A DNA stretch of 20,201 nt, taken from positions 1-20,201 of the IMG/VR virus record IMGVR_UViG_3300046811_000142. One strand, given 5' to 3'. The DNA is from a virus. The notes below the pieces were generated by a model. That model made no database searches. It saw nothing but the letters and a program-made list of their open reading frames with translations, and was not told where the DNA came from. The stretch's first letter is position 1; each line of letters begins with the position of its first letter. This document shows positions 11,601 to 18,292 of this stretch, piece by piece. A program made the position numbers and the translations under genes.

Positions 11601-12646
11601 GACATGACCTCTATTTCGATGGTGGCGCCCAGGTAGTCCACGCCGCCGTAGACCACGTCACCGATGGTCCGTGTCCGCGTCATGGTCGCGTAGGACACTC
11701 GGCCCCCGAGAGTCTGATTGGCCAGCAGCTTGTCCTTCAGCTTGTCCGCGAGGCCACCGGTGGACAACGCCTGGCGGACAGCGCGCTGGCCATCCCTGCT
11801 GTCCACGCTGGCCACCAGCAGGTGGGCCAGAAAGACGAACGTGTCCGCCCCGCGGCCCATGGACACGTCCCAGTCGATCGAGTCCATCTCGATGGCCACC
11901 GCGGGCACGTTGGCCTGTCCTGGCACCTCGGAGTAGCTGGACAGCGGGATCATGTCCCCGTCCACCGTCTGGGTGTCCATGGCCGCCCAGACGGAAGCCA
12001 GAGTGTCCGCGATGGCGTTCAGGTCGTAGGTGGCCACCAAGGCCACCATCAGGGCGTCGCGCCGGTAGGGGTCCAGCAACTCTTGCACCTTGGGGTTGGC
12101 CCGGACTCGGACGACGTAGTCCCCGAAACCGGCCACACCGAACGGGGTGTCCTTGGACTTCAGGTGGTCAGCGGCCAGCATGAGGCAGGCCTGGACAATC
12201 GAGCCAGGGACGGCCGCCCAGCCCCACTTGGCCGTGACGAGGGATGGTGGCCGGTAGGTGTCCAGGGTGGACATGTAGATCGGGTGTCCGCCGTATGTCC
12301 TCGTGATCCGTTCGTACGGATAACCAGGGACGCCGTTCAGGACACCGTTGGCCGGTTCCAATGTCCAGGTGGTTGTCCCGTCCACCCATGACACGCCGTC
12401 GATGACAAGACCCTCGGTTGTCCAGAAGTCGTCCGTGTCCAAGTAGAGCGCGGACGCGCGGACAGTCCGGGCGGTGGCCGTGTCCGTCCGGCCGAACTGG
12501 CGGCCGGTGTACTGATTGATCATGTCCGAGGCGGACGCCAGCGCGGTGGCCACGTCGTCGTCCAGGGTGGTGTTGCTGTCCGGGATGGCCGCCCGGCGCT
12601 TCACGTCGGCGGCGTCCGCGTACGGGCCGCCCAGGGGCGCGGTCAT
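11597..12646 (-). CDS. head-tail connector fused to tail-terminator-like domain
   Basis: 349 aa with no internal stop. Residues 1-195 fit a gp6-like head-tail connector: D-A-A-D-V-K-R-R-A-A-I-P-D, L-D-D-D-V-A-T-A-L-A-S-A-S-D-M-I-N-Q-Y-T-G-R-Q-F, and a final V-Q-E-L-L-D-P-Y-R-R that normally ends such proteins. Residues 200-349 begin M-V-A-L-V-A-T-Y-D-L-N-A-I-A-D-T-L and have the size and mixed alpha/beta pattern of a tail terminator. The Met at 200 (ATG 12049) has no Shine-Dalgarno, so independent initiation looks unlikely. ATG 12646 overlaps the glycosyltransferase stop (ATGA), and the stop overlaps the next GTG. No separate head-closure gene is visible. The domain assignment is by pattern, not search. 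Confidence 0.7.
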   Translation of the reverse strand: MTAPLGGPYADAADVKRRAAIPDSNTTLDDDVATALASASDMINQYTGRQFGRTDTATARTVRASALYLDTDDFWTTEGLVIDGVSWVDGTTTWTLEPANGVLNGVPGYPYERITRTYGGHPIYMSTLDTYRPPSLVTAKWGWAAVPGSIVQACLMLAADHLKSKDTPFGVAGFGDYVVRVRANPKVQELLDPYRRDALMVALVATYDLNAIADTLASVWAAMDTQTVDGDMIPLSSYSEVPGQANVPAVAIEMDSIDWDVSMGRGADTFVFLAHLLVASVDSRDGQRAVRQALSTGGLADKLKDKLLANQTLGGRVSYATMTRTRTIGDVVYGGVDYLGATIEIEVMS

Positions 12647-13464
12647 GCGTTCACCTTGTCCATGTCCGGGGCGGCCAGGTGTCGCGGCTGGACACCGAGG
12701 GGCGACGCGGTGGCCACGATCCGTTCGGCCCGGTAGCTGGCCTCGTCCAGGAAGATGCCGCCTTTGTGGTGGCTGGTCTTGACCGATGTGTCCACGCCGA
12801 TCGGAACGCCCGCGTTGGCCAGCCGGGCGCAGAACGATAGGTCCTCGGAGAACTCGCGGTCCGTGCCGTCCGGGTTGCCCGCGCGGACCAGCATGGGCCG
12901 GAAGGGGTTTGGGCCGAGCCGGTTCAGGGCGTCCCGGTGCATGATCATGCACGCGGCACCGGTGCCGTCTGCGTACTGGAACCGGTCCGGGAGGTAGTCC
13001 ATGACCGGCAGGAAGCCCTGTTCCCCGGTCTCTTGAATCTTGACGTACCGGTAGATGGTCGGCACGGTGTGGAAGCGCTTGGTGTGGAGCGGATTCTCTT
13101 CGGCCCGGGGGTCCAGTTTCTGGGCAAAGCAGAGGCCGCCGACAACCGGGCAGTCATTGGCCTCGGCGGCCGAGATTAGGCGGTCGATTGTGTCCGGCTC
13201 GAACCCCATGTCCGTGTCCACCATGAACAGCCACTCGGCCCGTCCGGCCAGGAAGCGTTCCACGATGGTCGAGCGGGCCGAGGCGACGCCCATGGTCCCG
13301 GCGTTGACGCGCAGATACTGGCCGCCCTCGCGCACGATGCGTGGCTCGGCGGCGGCCTGGTCCCGGAGCATGGTGTCCGTCCAGGACAGGCCGAACGAGG
13401 CCGACCACGTTCCGCCGTCCACGAACGAGGGGACCACCATGCCAGCGATTGCGTACTCCGTCAT
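12643..13464 (-). CDS. GT-A family glycosyltransferase (GT2-like)
   Basis: 273 aa. A Rossmann-like start (G-M-V-V-P-S-F) is followed by A-E-W-L-F-M-V-D-T-D-M-G-F with the metal-binding D-x-D at 83-85. F-S-E-D-L-S-F-C (E207-D208) is the acidic motif of GT-A enzymes, and S-H-H-K (232-233) supplies a C-terminal His metal ligand. All key residues are present, so the enzyme is probably active and would move a sugar from a nucleotide donor to a protein or glycan in the cytoplasm. There are no TM segments. Lying between capsid and connector genes, it is co-expressed with virion proteins and may glycosylate the capsid or tail. ATG 13464 has GGAG 9 nt upstream; a TTG at 13524 would extend it but lies inside a hairpin. 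Confidence 0.85.
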   Translation of the reverse strand: MTEYAIAGMVVPSFVDGGTWSASFGLSWTDTMLRDQAAAEPRIVREGGQYLRVNAGTMGVASARSTIVERFLAGRAEWLFMVDTDMGFEPDTIDRLISAAEANDCPVVGGLCFAQKLDPRAEENPLHTKRFHTVPTIYRYVKIQETGEQGFLPVMDYLPDRFQYADGTGAACMIMHRDALNRLGPNPFRPMLVRAGNPDGTDREFSEDLSFCARLANAGVPIGVDTSVKTSHHKGGIFLDEASYRAERIVATASPLGVQPRHLAAPDMDKVNA

Positions 13465-13502
13465 CTCGGTCAGCTCCAGTCGGCAGGGCCAGCAGGGTTG
13501 AG

Positions 13503-13539
13503 CCGGGCCGCCGCCACCCTGCAAGGAACGGCGGCCCGG
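13503..13539 (-). terminator. stem-loop between the 118-aa gene and the glycosyltransferase
   Basis: CCGGGCCGCCG (13503-13513) is perfectly complementary to CGGCGGCCCGG (13529-13539), an 11-bp GC-only stem with a 15-nt loop. It begins 4 nt past the stop at 13544. No T-run follows on the minus strand, so partial termination, transcript processing or 3' end protection are all possible. Confidence 0.6.
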
Positions 13540-13543
13540 TGCA

Positions 13544-13900
13544 TTACTTGGTGCCGGTCGTCCGGGAGCGGGTGGTCGCCTTGTCGGCCTTGGCCGGTTC
13601 CGGCTGGACCGCGTCGGCGTCCTCGGTCCGGTCCGCGGCCGGAGTGTCCTCGACCGTGTAGGTCTGGACCTCGGACGGCGCCGTGGCCACTTCGCCCGGC
13701 GCGGGCCGGTTGTCCATGTCCTCGGCGGTCGGGCCGTCGAGTGTGACGTGCTCGCCGGTGTAGCGGTCGACCGGGCCGAGCACGTCAGTGATCAGGACTT
13801 CGCGGCCGTCCTTGGTGGTGACCAGCCGTCCCGCGTGCTGCTGGATCGGCTGCTTGTCGTCGTAGTCCGGGTCCCCGGACTTTGCCTTTTCGTAGACCAT
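13544..13900 (-). CDS. acidic 118-aa protein downstream of the capsid gene
   Basis: 118 aa. Residues 1-55 are a mixed, probably folded part (K-D-G-R-E-V-L-I-T-D-V-L-G-P-V-D-R-Y-T-G). The rest is acidic and rich in Pro, Ala, Thr and Glu (P-A-P-G-E-V-A-T-A-P-S-E-V and E-D-T-P-A-A-D), ending in a basic T-R-S-R-T-T-G-T-K tail; it is probably disordered. The Shine-Dalgarno AAAGGGG is strong and 6 nt from the ATG. The gene stands alone between two perfect hairpins. Being next to the capsid gene suggests a minor head, decoration or neck protein, but no family is recognised. Confidence 0.7.
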   Translation of the reverse strand: MVYEKAKSGDPDYDDKQPIQQHAGRLVTTKDGREVLITDVLGPVDRYTGEHVTLDGPTAEDMDNRPAPGEVATAPSEVQTYTVEDTPAADRTEDADAVQPEPAKADKATTRSRTTGTK

Positions 13901-13929
13901 CCCTGGCCCCTTTCTAGATCGAGATGTAG

Positions 13930-13976
13930 CACCGGCCGGACGCGCGGGAGCGGGGGCACTCGGCGTCCGGCCGGTG
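13930..13976 (-). terminator. stem-loop directly after the major capsid gene
   Basis: CACCGGCCGGACGC (13930-13943) pairs perfectly with GCGTCCGGCCGGTG (13963-13976): 14 bp, 19-nt loop, starting 8 nt past the capsid stop. No T-run follows on the minus strand. A hairpin here could give partial termination or protect the 3' end of an abundant capsid mRNA, separating capsid expression from downstream genes. Confidence 0.7.
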
Positions 13977-13983
13977 GTCGGGG

Positions 13984-15438
13984 TTACGCAGTGGTCTTGT
14001 CCACCAGGAGACGGAACGCCAGGTCGTTGATCGAGTCGGCGCCGTTGCGGAAGTGCATGTACCAGCCACGGCGGCCGTCCGGGAGGTTGTTGCTGGTGTT
14101 GAAGAAGTGCGGGATGAACTCGACCGAAGTGGAGCCCGGCTTGTCCACGATCAGGTAGTTGCTGAAGTCGCCGAACACCGCGAGGTTGTCGATCGTGGTG
14201 GTCTGGCTCGTGGACGGTGCGATGAACGACTGGTTCACCTTGTGGCCGAGGATCTGCTGGGTGAACGGCTGGGTGATGTCCGTCGAGTACGTCGCGCCGA
14301 GCGCGGTACCCAGGGCCTGGATCTCACCCAGGAACTTCGGGTGCATCAGCCATTCCGACGAATCGGTCCAGCGGTCGCCGAGCGAAAGCGCCACCGCCTG
14401 GAGGTCGGTCAGCGTCCACGTGTGGCCGGTGGCCAGGGAGATGGTCACCGCGCCGTTGCCGGACAGGGCCGGGAAGATGCCGGTGGGCTGGCCCGAGCCG
14501 GTGCCGGTCATGTGGGCCGCCGCCTCCAGCCGGGTCCGGGCGTCCGCCAGCAGCATCTGCACGTCCGAGGTCAGGCCGGTGATGTCCTCGAACGACTCGA
14601 TCGACGCCATGATCAGGGCCTTGGCCGAGTAGACCGGCACCTGGGCGGGCGCAACCGGCGGGGTGTCGTCCGACACCTCGGTCAGTTCGGCGTCCCACGA
14701 GGCGGTGGCACCGGCGGTGGTGACGCCGTTCCACTTGTTCGCCCCGCCGGTCAGCGTGACCTGGCGGGACAGCGTCCGGACCACGTCCTTGGCGCCCGCG
14801 TTGGTCAGGATCAGAGTCGGGTCCAGCTGGGTCGGGACGAGGTAGCCACCGGCGGTGTTGGTACCGACCGCGATGGCCGCCCGCTCCACGTCCGAGAGCA
14901 GGATCTCCCGGCCGGTAACGGCCTTCTCGAACGCCGAGATGTACTCGGGCCGCTGACGGGCCAGGAGGTTCTGTCCCCAGGAGGCGTCCCGGCGGTGCCG
15001 GTTGATCAGCTTCTCGAACGAGCCGGTGTAGCCGTCCGGCATCTCGGCCGACTCGATGGCCTTCAGGTTGCTGGACCGCAGAGCCTCGGTGTACTCGGCG
15101 GCGCCCATGTCCCGGTTGTTCGAGCGCAGCAGCTCGAAGGGGTCCACCTGGGTCATGACCTCGGGGCCGCGACTGCGGCGGACCTCGCCGGTACGGGCCT
15201 GGTCCCCGCCCTCGGTCGCGCCCTCGGTGAGGGAGGCCGACCGCATGGCCTCGATCCGGTCCTCGTACGCCTGGGCGTCCGCGAGTTCGGACTGGAGGGA
15301 TTCGAACCGGTCCAGGGCGGCGTCGCCACGCTGAATGTCCTCGTCCGAAGGGGCGTCCATCCCCTCGACCTCCAGGGAGATCGAGCGCTGGACCTCCAAG
15401 TCCGCCTCGATCTCGGTGACCTTACGACGCTTTGCCAT
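13984..15438 (-). CDS. major capsid protein, HK97 fold
   Basis: 484 aa. Residues 1-90 are a charged, helical N-terminal region (I-E-A-D-L-E-V-Q-R-S-I and A-L-D-R-F-E-S-L-Q-S-E-L-A-D-A), matching the scaffolding delta domain of HK97-type capsid precursors that the protease removes. The capsid fold follows: A-I-A-V-G-T-N-T-A-G-G-Y-L-V-P at the start of the core, then E-D-I-T-G-L-T-S-D-V-Q-M-L for the long spine helix, G-S-G-Q-P-T-G-I near the middle, and S-T-S-V-E-F-I-P-H-F-F late. The cleavage point is probably near residues 85-100 but cannot be fixed by eye. ATG 15438 follows GGGAG, and overlaps the protease gene's end by 17 nt. Confidence 0.93.
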   Translation of the reverse strand: MAKRRKVTEIEADLEVQRSISLEVEGMDAPSDEDIQRGDAALDRFESLQSELADAQAYEDRIEAMRSASLTEGATEGGDQARTGEVRRSRGPEVMTQVDPFELLRSNNRDMGAAEYTEALRSSNLKAIESAEMPDGYTGSFEKLINRHRRDASWGQNLLARQRPEYISAFEKAVTGREILLSDVERAAIAVGTNTAGGYLVPTQLDPTLILTNAGAKDVVRTLSRQVTLTGGANKWNGVTTAGATASWDAELTEVSDDTPPVAPAQVPVYSAKALIMASIESFEDITGLTSDVQMLLADARTRLEAAAHMTGTGSGQPTGIFPALSGNGAVTISLATGHTWTLTDLQAVALSLGDRWTDSSEWLMHPKFLGEIQALGTALGATYSTDITQPFTQQILGHKVNQSFIAPSTSQTTTIDNLAVFGDFSNYLIVDKPGSTSVEFIPHFFNTSNNLPDGRRGWYMHFRNGADSINDLAFRLLVDKTTA

Positions 15439-16171
15439 TCTTCACTCCCAGTCGACGCATACGCATGGCGTATTGAGCGCGTGTCCGGCTGGAGTGACCG
15501 TCATCGGCCGAGTCCCCGGGGACGTTCCCGGCGGGTGCCGAGTCGTCTTCCTGGATCGGCGAGTCCACCTGGCCGGGTGGAGTGCCGATCATGCTGCTGA
15601 TCATAGACCGGATGAGCACTGCGAGGTCATCCTGGCTCCGGATTGCCACCAGACCGGCACCGGCGTACGCCGGGGAGTGGGTGGGTCCGTACTCGCGCAG
15701 GCCGAGTTCCCGGCGCTCAATGTGCTTCAGGCGCCCGCGGCCGGGCGTCTCGTGAGACTGGTAGATGGCGCCGCGGAAGCTCTGGCCGGTCACCTGGCCA
15801 CCGGCCCAGGCGGCCAGAACGGCGTCAGCCAACTCCCCGTCGTTGTAACGGGACCGGGTAAGCAGGCCCCGGCTGTCGGCCTTGATCTCCACCGGCGTAG
15901 CAATCGGCACGGCACCGAGCATGTTCGGCTTTCCGGACAGGTCGTACCCGTGGTTGTAGAACACATTCACCCGGGCGATTCCGTGCGAGATGGCGCGATT
16001 GAATGCGCCCCGGTGAATGGACTCCGTGTAGTGGCCGAACTGGTCCGAGATCTCGGCTTCCTGGTCGAACACCGCAGCATATGCGGTAACCTCCCGTCCC
16101 GCACGGTCGGTCCGCACGATGTCCAGGTCCGTGATCTCGTACGTGCGATCGATGAACCCCTGAACCGGCAT
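15422..16171 (-). CDS. HK97-type prohead protease (S78-like)
   Basis: 249 aa. It has the pattern of HK97 family prohead proteases: G-R-E-V-T-A-Y-A-A-V-F near the start, H-R-G-A-F-N-R-A, then V-F-Y-N-H-G-Y with the likely catalytic H74, G-Q-S-F-R-G with the likely nucleophile S131, and E-Y-G-P-T-H-S-P-A-Y-A at 160-170, equivalent to the E-V-S-L-V-x-x-P-A-N segment. The protease cuts the capsid delta domain and itself during head maturation. Residues 180-249 are a polar, probably disposable C-terminal tail. GGAGGAAA lies 6 nt before the ATG. It sits just before the capsid gene, the standard order. Confidence 0.9.
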   Translation of the reverse strand: MPVQGFIDRTYEITDLDIVRTDRAGREVTAYAAVFDQEAEISDQFGHYTESIHRGAFNRAISHGIARVNVFYNHGYDLSGKPNMLGAVPIATPVEIKADSRGLLTRSRYNDGELADAVLAAWAGGQVTGQSFRGAIYQSHETPGRGRLKHIERRELGLREYGPTHSPAYAGAGLVAIRSQDDLAVLIRSMISSMIGTPPGQVDSPIQEDDSAPAGNVPGDSADDGHSSRTRAQYAMRMRRLGVKNGKAS

Positions 16172-16184
16172 TGGCTTTCCTCCC

Positions 16185-16715
16185 TTACGCGTGAACGGTG
16201 ACGGGCGCTTTTTTCGGCGCGGCCTTGGCCGGTTTCGTGAATACGCCCGGCCCTTTCTTCGGCGCCTTAGGCGTGGCCTTCTTGGCGGCCGGTTTCGCTT
16301 TCAGATCCTTGACGGTCTTGGCGCTGGACAACTTGCGCAGCAGGGCGGGCGTGACCACGCCGTCCGGCTTCAGTCCGAGCGCGCGTTGGGCCTTCTTGAC
16401 GGCAGCCGTGGTTTTCGGCCCCAGCTTGCCGTCCAGCTTGAGCTTGGCGCCGCCGCCGTCCGTGAAGCCCAGCCGGTTCAGGGCGCCCTGAAGGCTGTGC
16501 ACCCGCTTGTCCCCGCCGGGCGTTCCGTACCCGGCCCCGCGGCGGCCGTCAAAGCTGAGGTTCCCCTTGCCAGCGGTGGCGGCCGGGGCCGCCTTCTTGG
16601 GCGCCTTGGACCCGGCCTTGCTGCCCGGCTTGGGGGCGAACTTGCCCGCGGCCCGCGGGTGAAGGGCCTCGGTGAACGCGGCCCGCTCAATCTGTTCCAG
16701 TCGGTCCGAGATCAT
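16185..16715 (-). CDS. peptidoglycan-binding-domain protein in the head module
   Basis: 176 aa, very basic. The N-terminus has a helix followed by L-H-P-R-A-A-G-K-F-A-P, a phrase common in phage head and MuF-type proteins, then a Lys/Ala/Pro/Gly linker. Residues about 72-133 fit a PG_binding_1 domain: V-H-S-L-Q-G-A-L-N-R-L-G-F, L-D-G-K-L-G-P-K-T-T-A-A-V-K-K-A-Q and L-G-L-K-P-D-G-V-V-T-P-A-L-L. A second Lys/Pro/Ala-rich tail ends the protein. No catalytic domain is attached. ATG 16715 overlaps the portal stop (ATGA) and the protease follows after 13 nt. It may be packaged in the head, with the basic tails binding DNA, or help virions attach to the wall. That role is inference. Confidence 0.75.
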   Translation of the reverse strand: MISDRLEQIERAAFTEALHPRAAGKFAPKPGSKAGSKAPKKAAPAATAGKGNLSFDGRRGAGYGTPGGDKRVHSLQGALNRLGFTDGGGAKLKLDGKLGPKTTAAVKKAQRALGLKPDGVVTPALLRKLSSAKTVKDLKAKPAAKKATPKAPKKGPGVFTKPAKAAPKKAPVTVHA

Positions 16716-18292
16716 CCGGGGGTGCCTTCCTCTTGCAGGGCCGGGTCCGCATTGGGGTCGGCGGCCGGGTCGGCCAGGGGGTCCACGGCCGGTTCCGGCT
16801 CGGGGAACTCCACCAGGGTTAGGTCCAGGGCATCCGCCGCCGCCACAGCGCTGTCCGGCTCGGCGCCACCGGCAATCAGCTGAACGGCGTCGGTCACCTT
16901 GGCCGTGAACTCGGCCGCGGGATCGGGGCCGGTGTCCTGCTGCTGGGCGCCGGGCGGCTGGAGCTGGACGGACATCAGGCCGGAGTGGACCAGAAGGGAC
17001 AGATCCTCGGCCAGGACGGCGGCCTGCGCGCTCTCCGGCGTCCAGCCGGACGCCACGGCGGCGTTGATGGTGGCCATCGTGGTGGACAGGACTTGGGCGA
17101 TGTCCTTGATGTCCTCGCGCAGGAAGGCCACGTCCGAGATGTCGTACCAAAGATCGGCCGCGCCGCCGGGCGGCAGGACCATCAGGGGCTCGATGGCCAG
17201 GGCAAACGACTTCCACATCGGCCGCGCCCAGCTGTCCCCGAACGCCCTACGAGCCTGGGCATAGTTGGAGTAGGTGGCAGCTGACAGGCCCTCGGACAGG
17301 CCGACGATGATGGGCGGCACGCGGCCCGCGGCGCACATCCGGGTCTCTCCGGCGCCCTGGGTATTGCGGAAATCCAGCTGGTTCATGTCGGCGCCGACCA
17401 CGGTTACATCGGCGCCGCCGCCGACGTACATGGTTTCGTAGGCATTTTCCACGCCCCGGCTGGCGGCCTTACTAGCCGACACAAACTTATTGAACTGATC
17501 AACAGTGACGCCCTCTTTAACGGACACCACCATGTTCGGGGTGGCCGCATTCTCGAAGAACTTCAGCTTGTGATCGGTGGCGGCCTGGTCCGCTTGCTTT
17601 TCCCGGATCACCGGAGTCAGCCAGGACATGCCGCGAAACTGGGCGTCCGGGTCAGGAATAGGGGACCACCAGGCGGCGTACCCCTCCGGGTCAACACCGG
17701 GCGGCGGATTGACCGGATAGAGAGCAGTAATCCCGCCGGACCGGGGGCCGCCGACCGTGTAGCGGATGCCGATAACGTCGGTCTCCAGGGCCACGTCCGG
17801 TGGGGCGGTCAGGATGAACTCACACCAGTCCGGCCGTAAGCGCTTGAGCTTCCCGTCCAGCCGGACACAGAAGAACGTGCCCGCGGCCGATGTGTCCTGC
17901 TCCGCGCGCATCAGCAGCGGTTGAGTGATCAGGGTGGTGTCAGCCGAGACGAACAGGTCGTTGCCGCCGCCGGACGTGCCGCGCCGCCGCCACTTGAACG
18001 TGATGTCCGTGAAGAGCATGGCGCGGGCCAAGCTGATGGCGAACACCACGCCATTGGACTTGTAAGCGCCCTGAACGTAGCCGAGGAACGAGTCAATGAC
18101 CGGCTCGGCCTTCTGGCCGGGAATCGAGGTCGTGTAGCTCGGCTGATAGATCTGGTTCTGGTAGAGGAACCAGGAATCCACGAACCCCTGCCAGTCCGGG
18201 CCGTAGGCGCGCGCAATCTCCTGCCGCGGAGGGTCCGGGTTCCAGCGGACTATCTCACGGCCGAGCCGGGCGAGTTCCGAACGGGCGCTCAC
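16712..18292 (-). CDS. portal protein
   Basis: 526 aa from GTG 18292, which overlaps the terminase stop (GTGA). Size and position between terminase and protease are those of HK97-type portals, the dodecameric ring at the capsid vertex through which DNA passes. Typical portal phrases are F-R-G-M-S-W-L-T-P-V-I-R-E and D-H-K-L-K-F-F-E-N-A-A-T-P-N-M-V-V, then a stem and tunnel helix region near R-V-P-P-I-I-V-G-L-S-E-G, and I-S-D-V-A-F-L-R-E-D-I-K-D. The last 60 residues are acidic with an Asp-Pro-Ala-like repeat (D-P-L-A-D-P-A-A-D-P-N-A-D-P), likely flexible. The frame is open 39 codons further upstream but that overlaps the terminase. Confidence 0.92.
   Translation of the reverse strand: MSARSELARLGREIVRWNPDPPRQEIARAYGPDWQGFVDSWFLYQNQIYQPSYTTSIPGQKAEPVIDSFLGYVQGAYKSNGVVFAISLARAMLFTDITFKWRRRGTSGGGNDLFVSADTTLITQPLLMRAEQDTSAAGTFFCVRLDGKLKRLRPDWCEFILTAPPDVALETDVIGIRYTVGGPRSGGITALYPVNPPPGVDPEGYAAWWSPIPDPDAQFRGMSWLTPVIREKQADQAATDHKLKFFENAATPNMVVSVKEGVTVDQFNKFVSASKAASRGVENAYETMYVGGGADVTVVGADMNQLDFRNTQGAGETRMCAAGRVPPIIVGLSEGLSAATYSNYAQARRAFGDSWARPMWKSFALAIEPLMVLPPGGAADLWYDISDVAFLREDIKDIAQVLSTTMATINAAVASGWTPESAQAAVLAEDLSLLVHSGLMSVQLQPPGAQQQDTGPDPAAEFTAKVTDAVQLIAGGAEPDSAVAAADALDLTLVEFPEPEPAVDPLADPAADPNADPALQEEGTPG

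Noticed and set aside
12647-12952. Extension of the connector protein upstream to 12952
   Set aside because: It overlaps the glycosyltransferase gene in another frame, is Arg/Pro/Gly-rich as expected for an out-of-frame reading, and ATG 12646 forms an ATGA overlap.
16716-17216. Extension of the peptidoglycan-binding protein upstream to 17216
   Set aside because: This part is a shadow of the portal gene; ATG 16715 overlaps the portal stop and begins a clean helical start.
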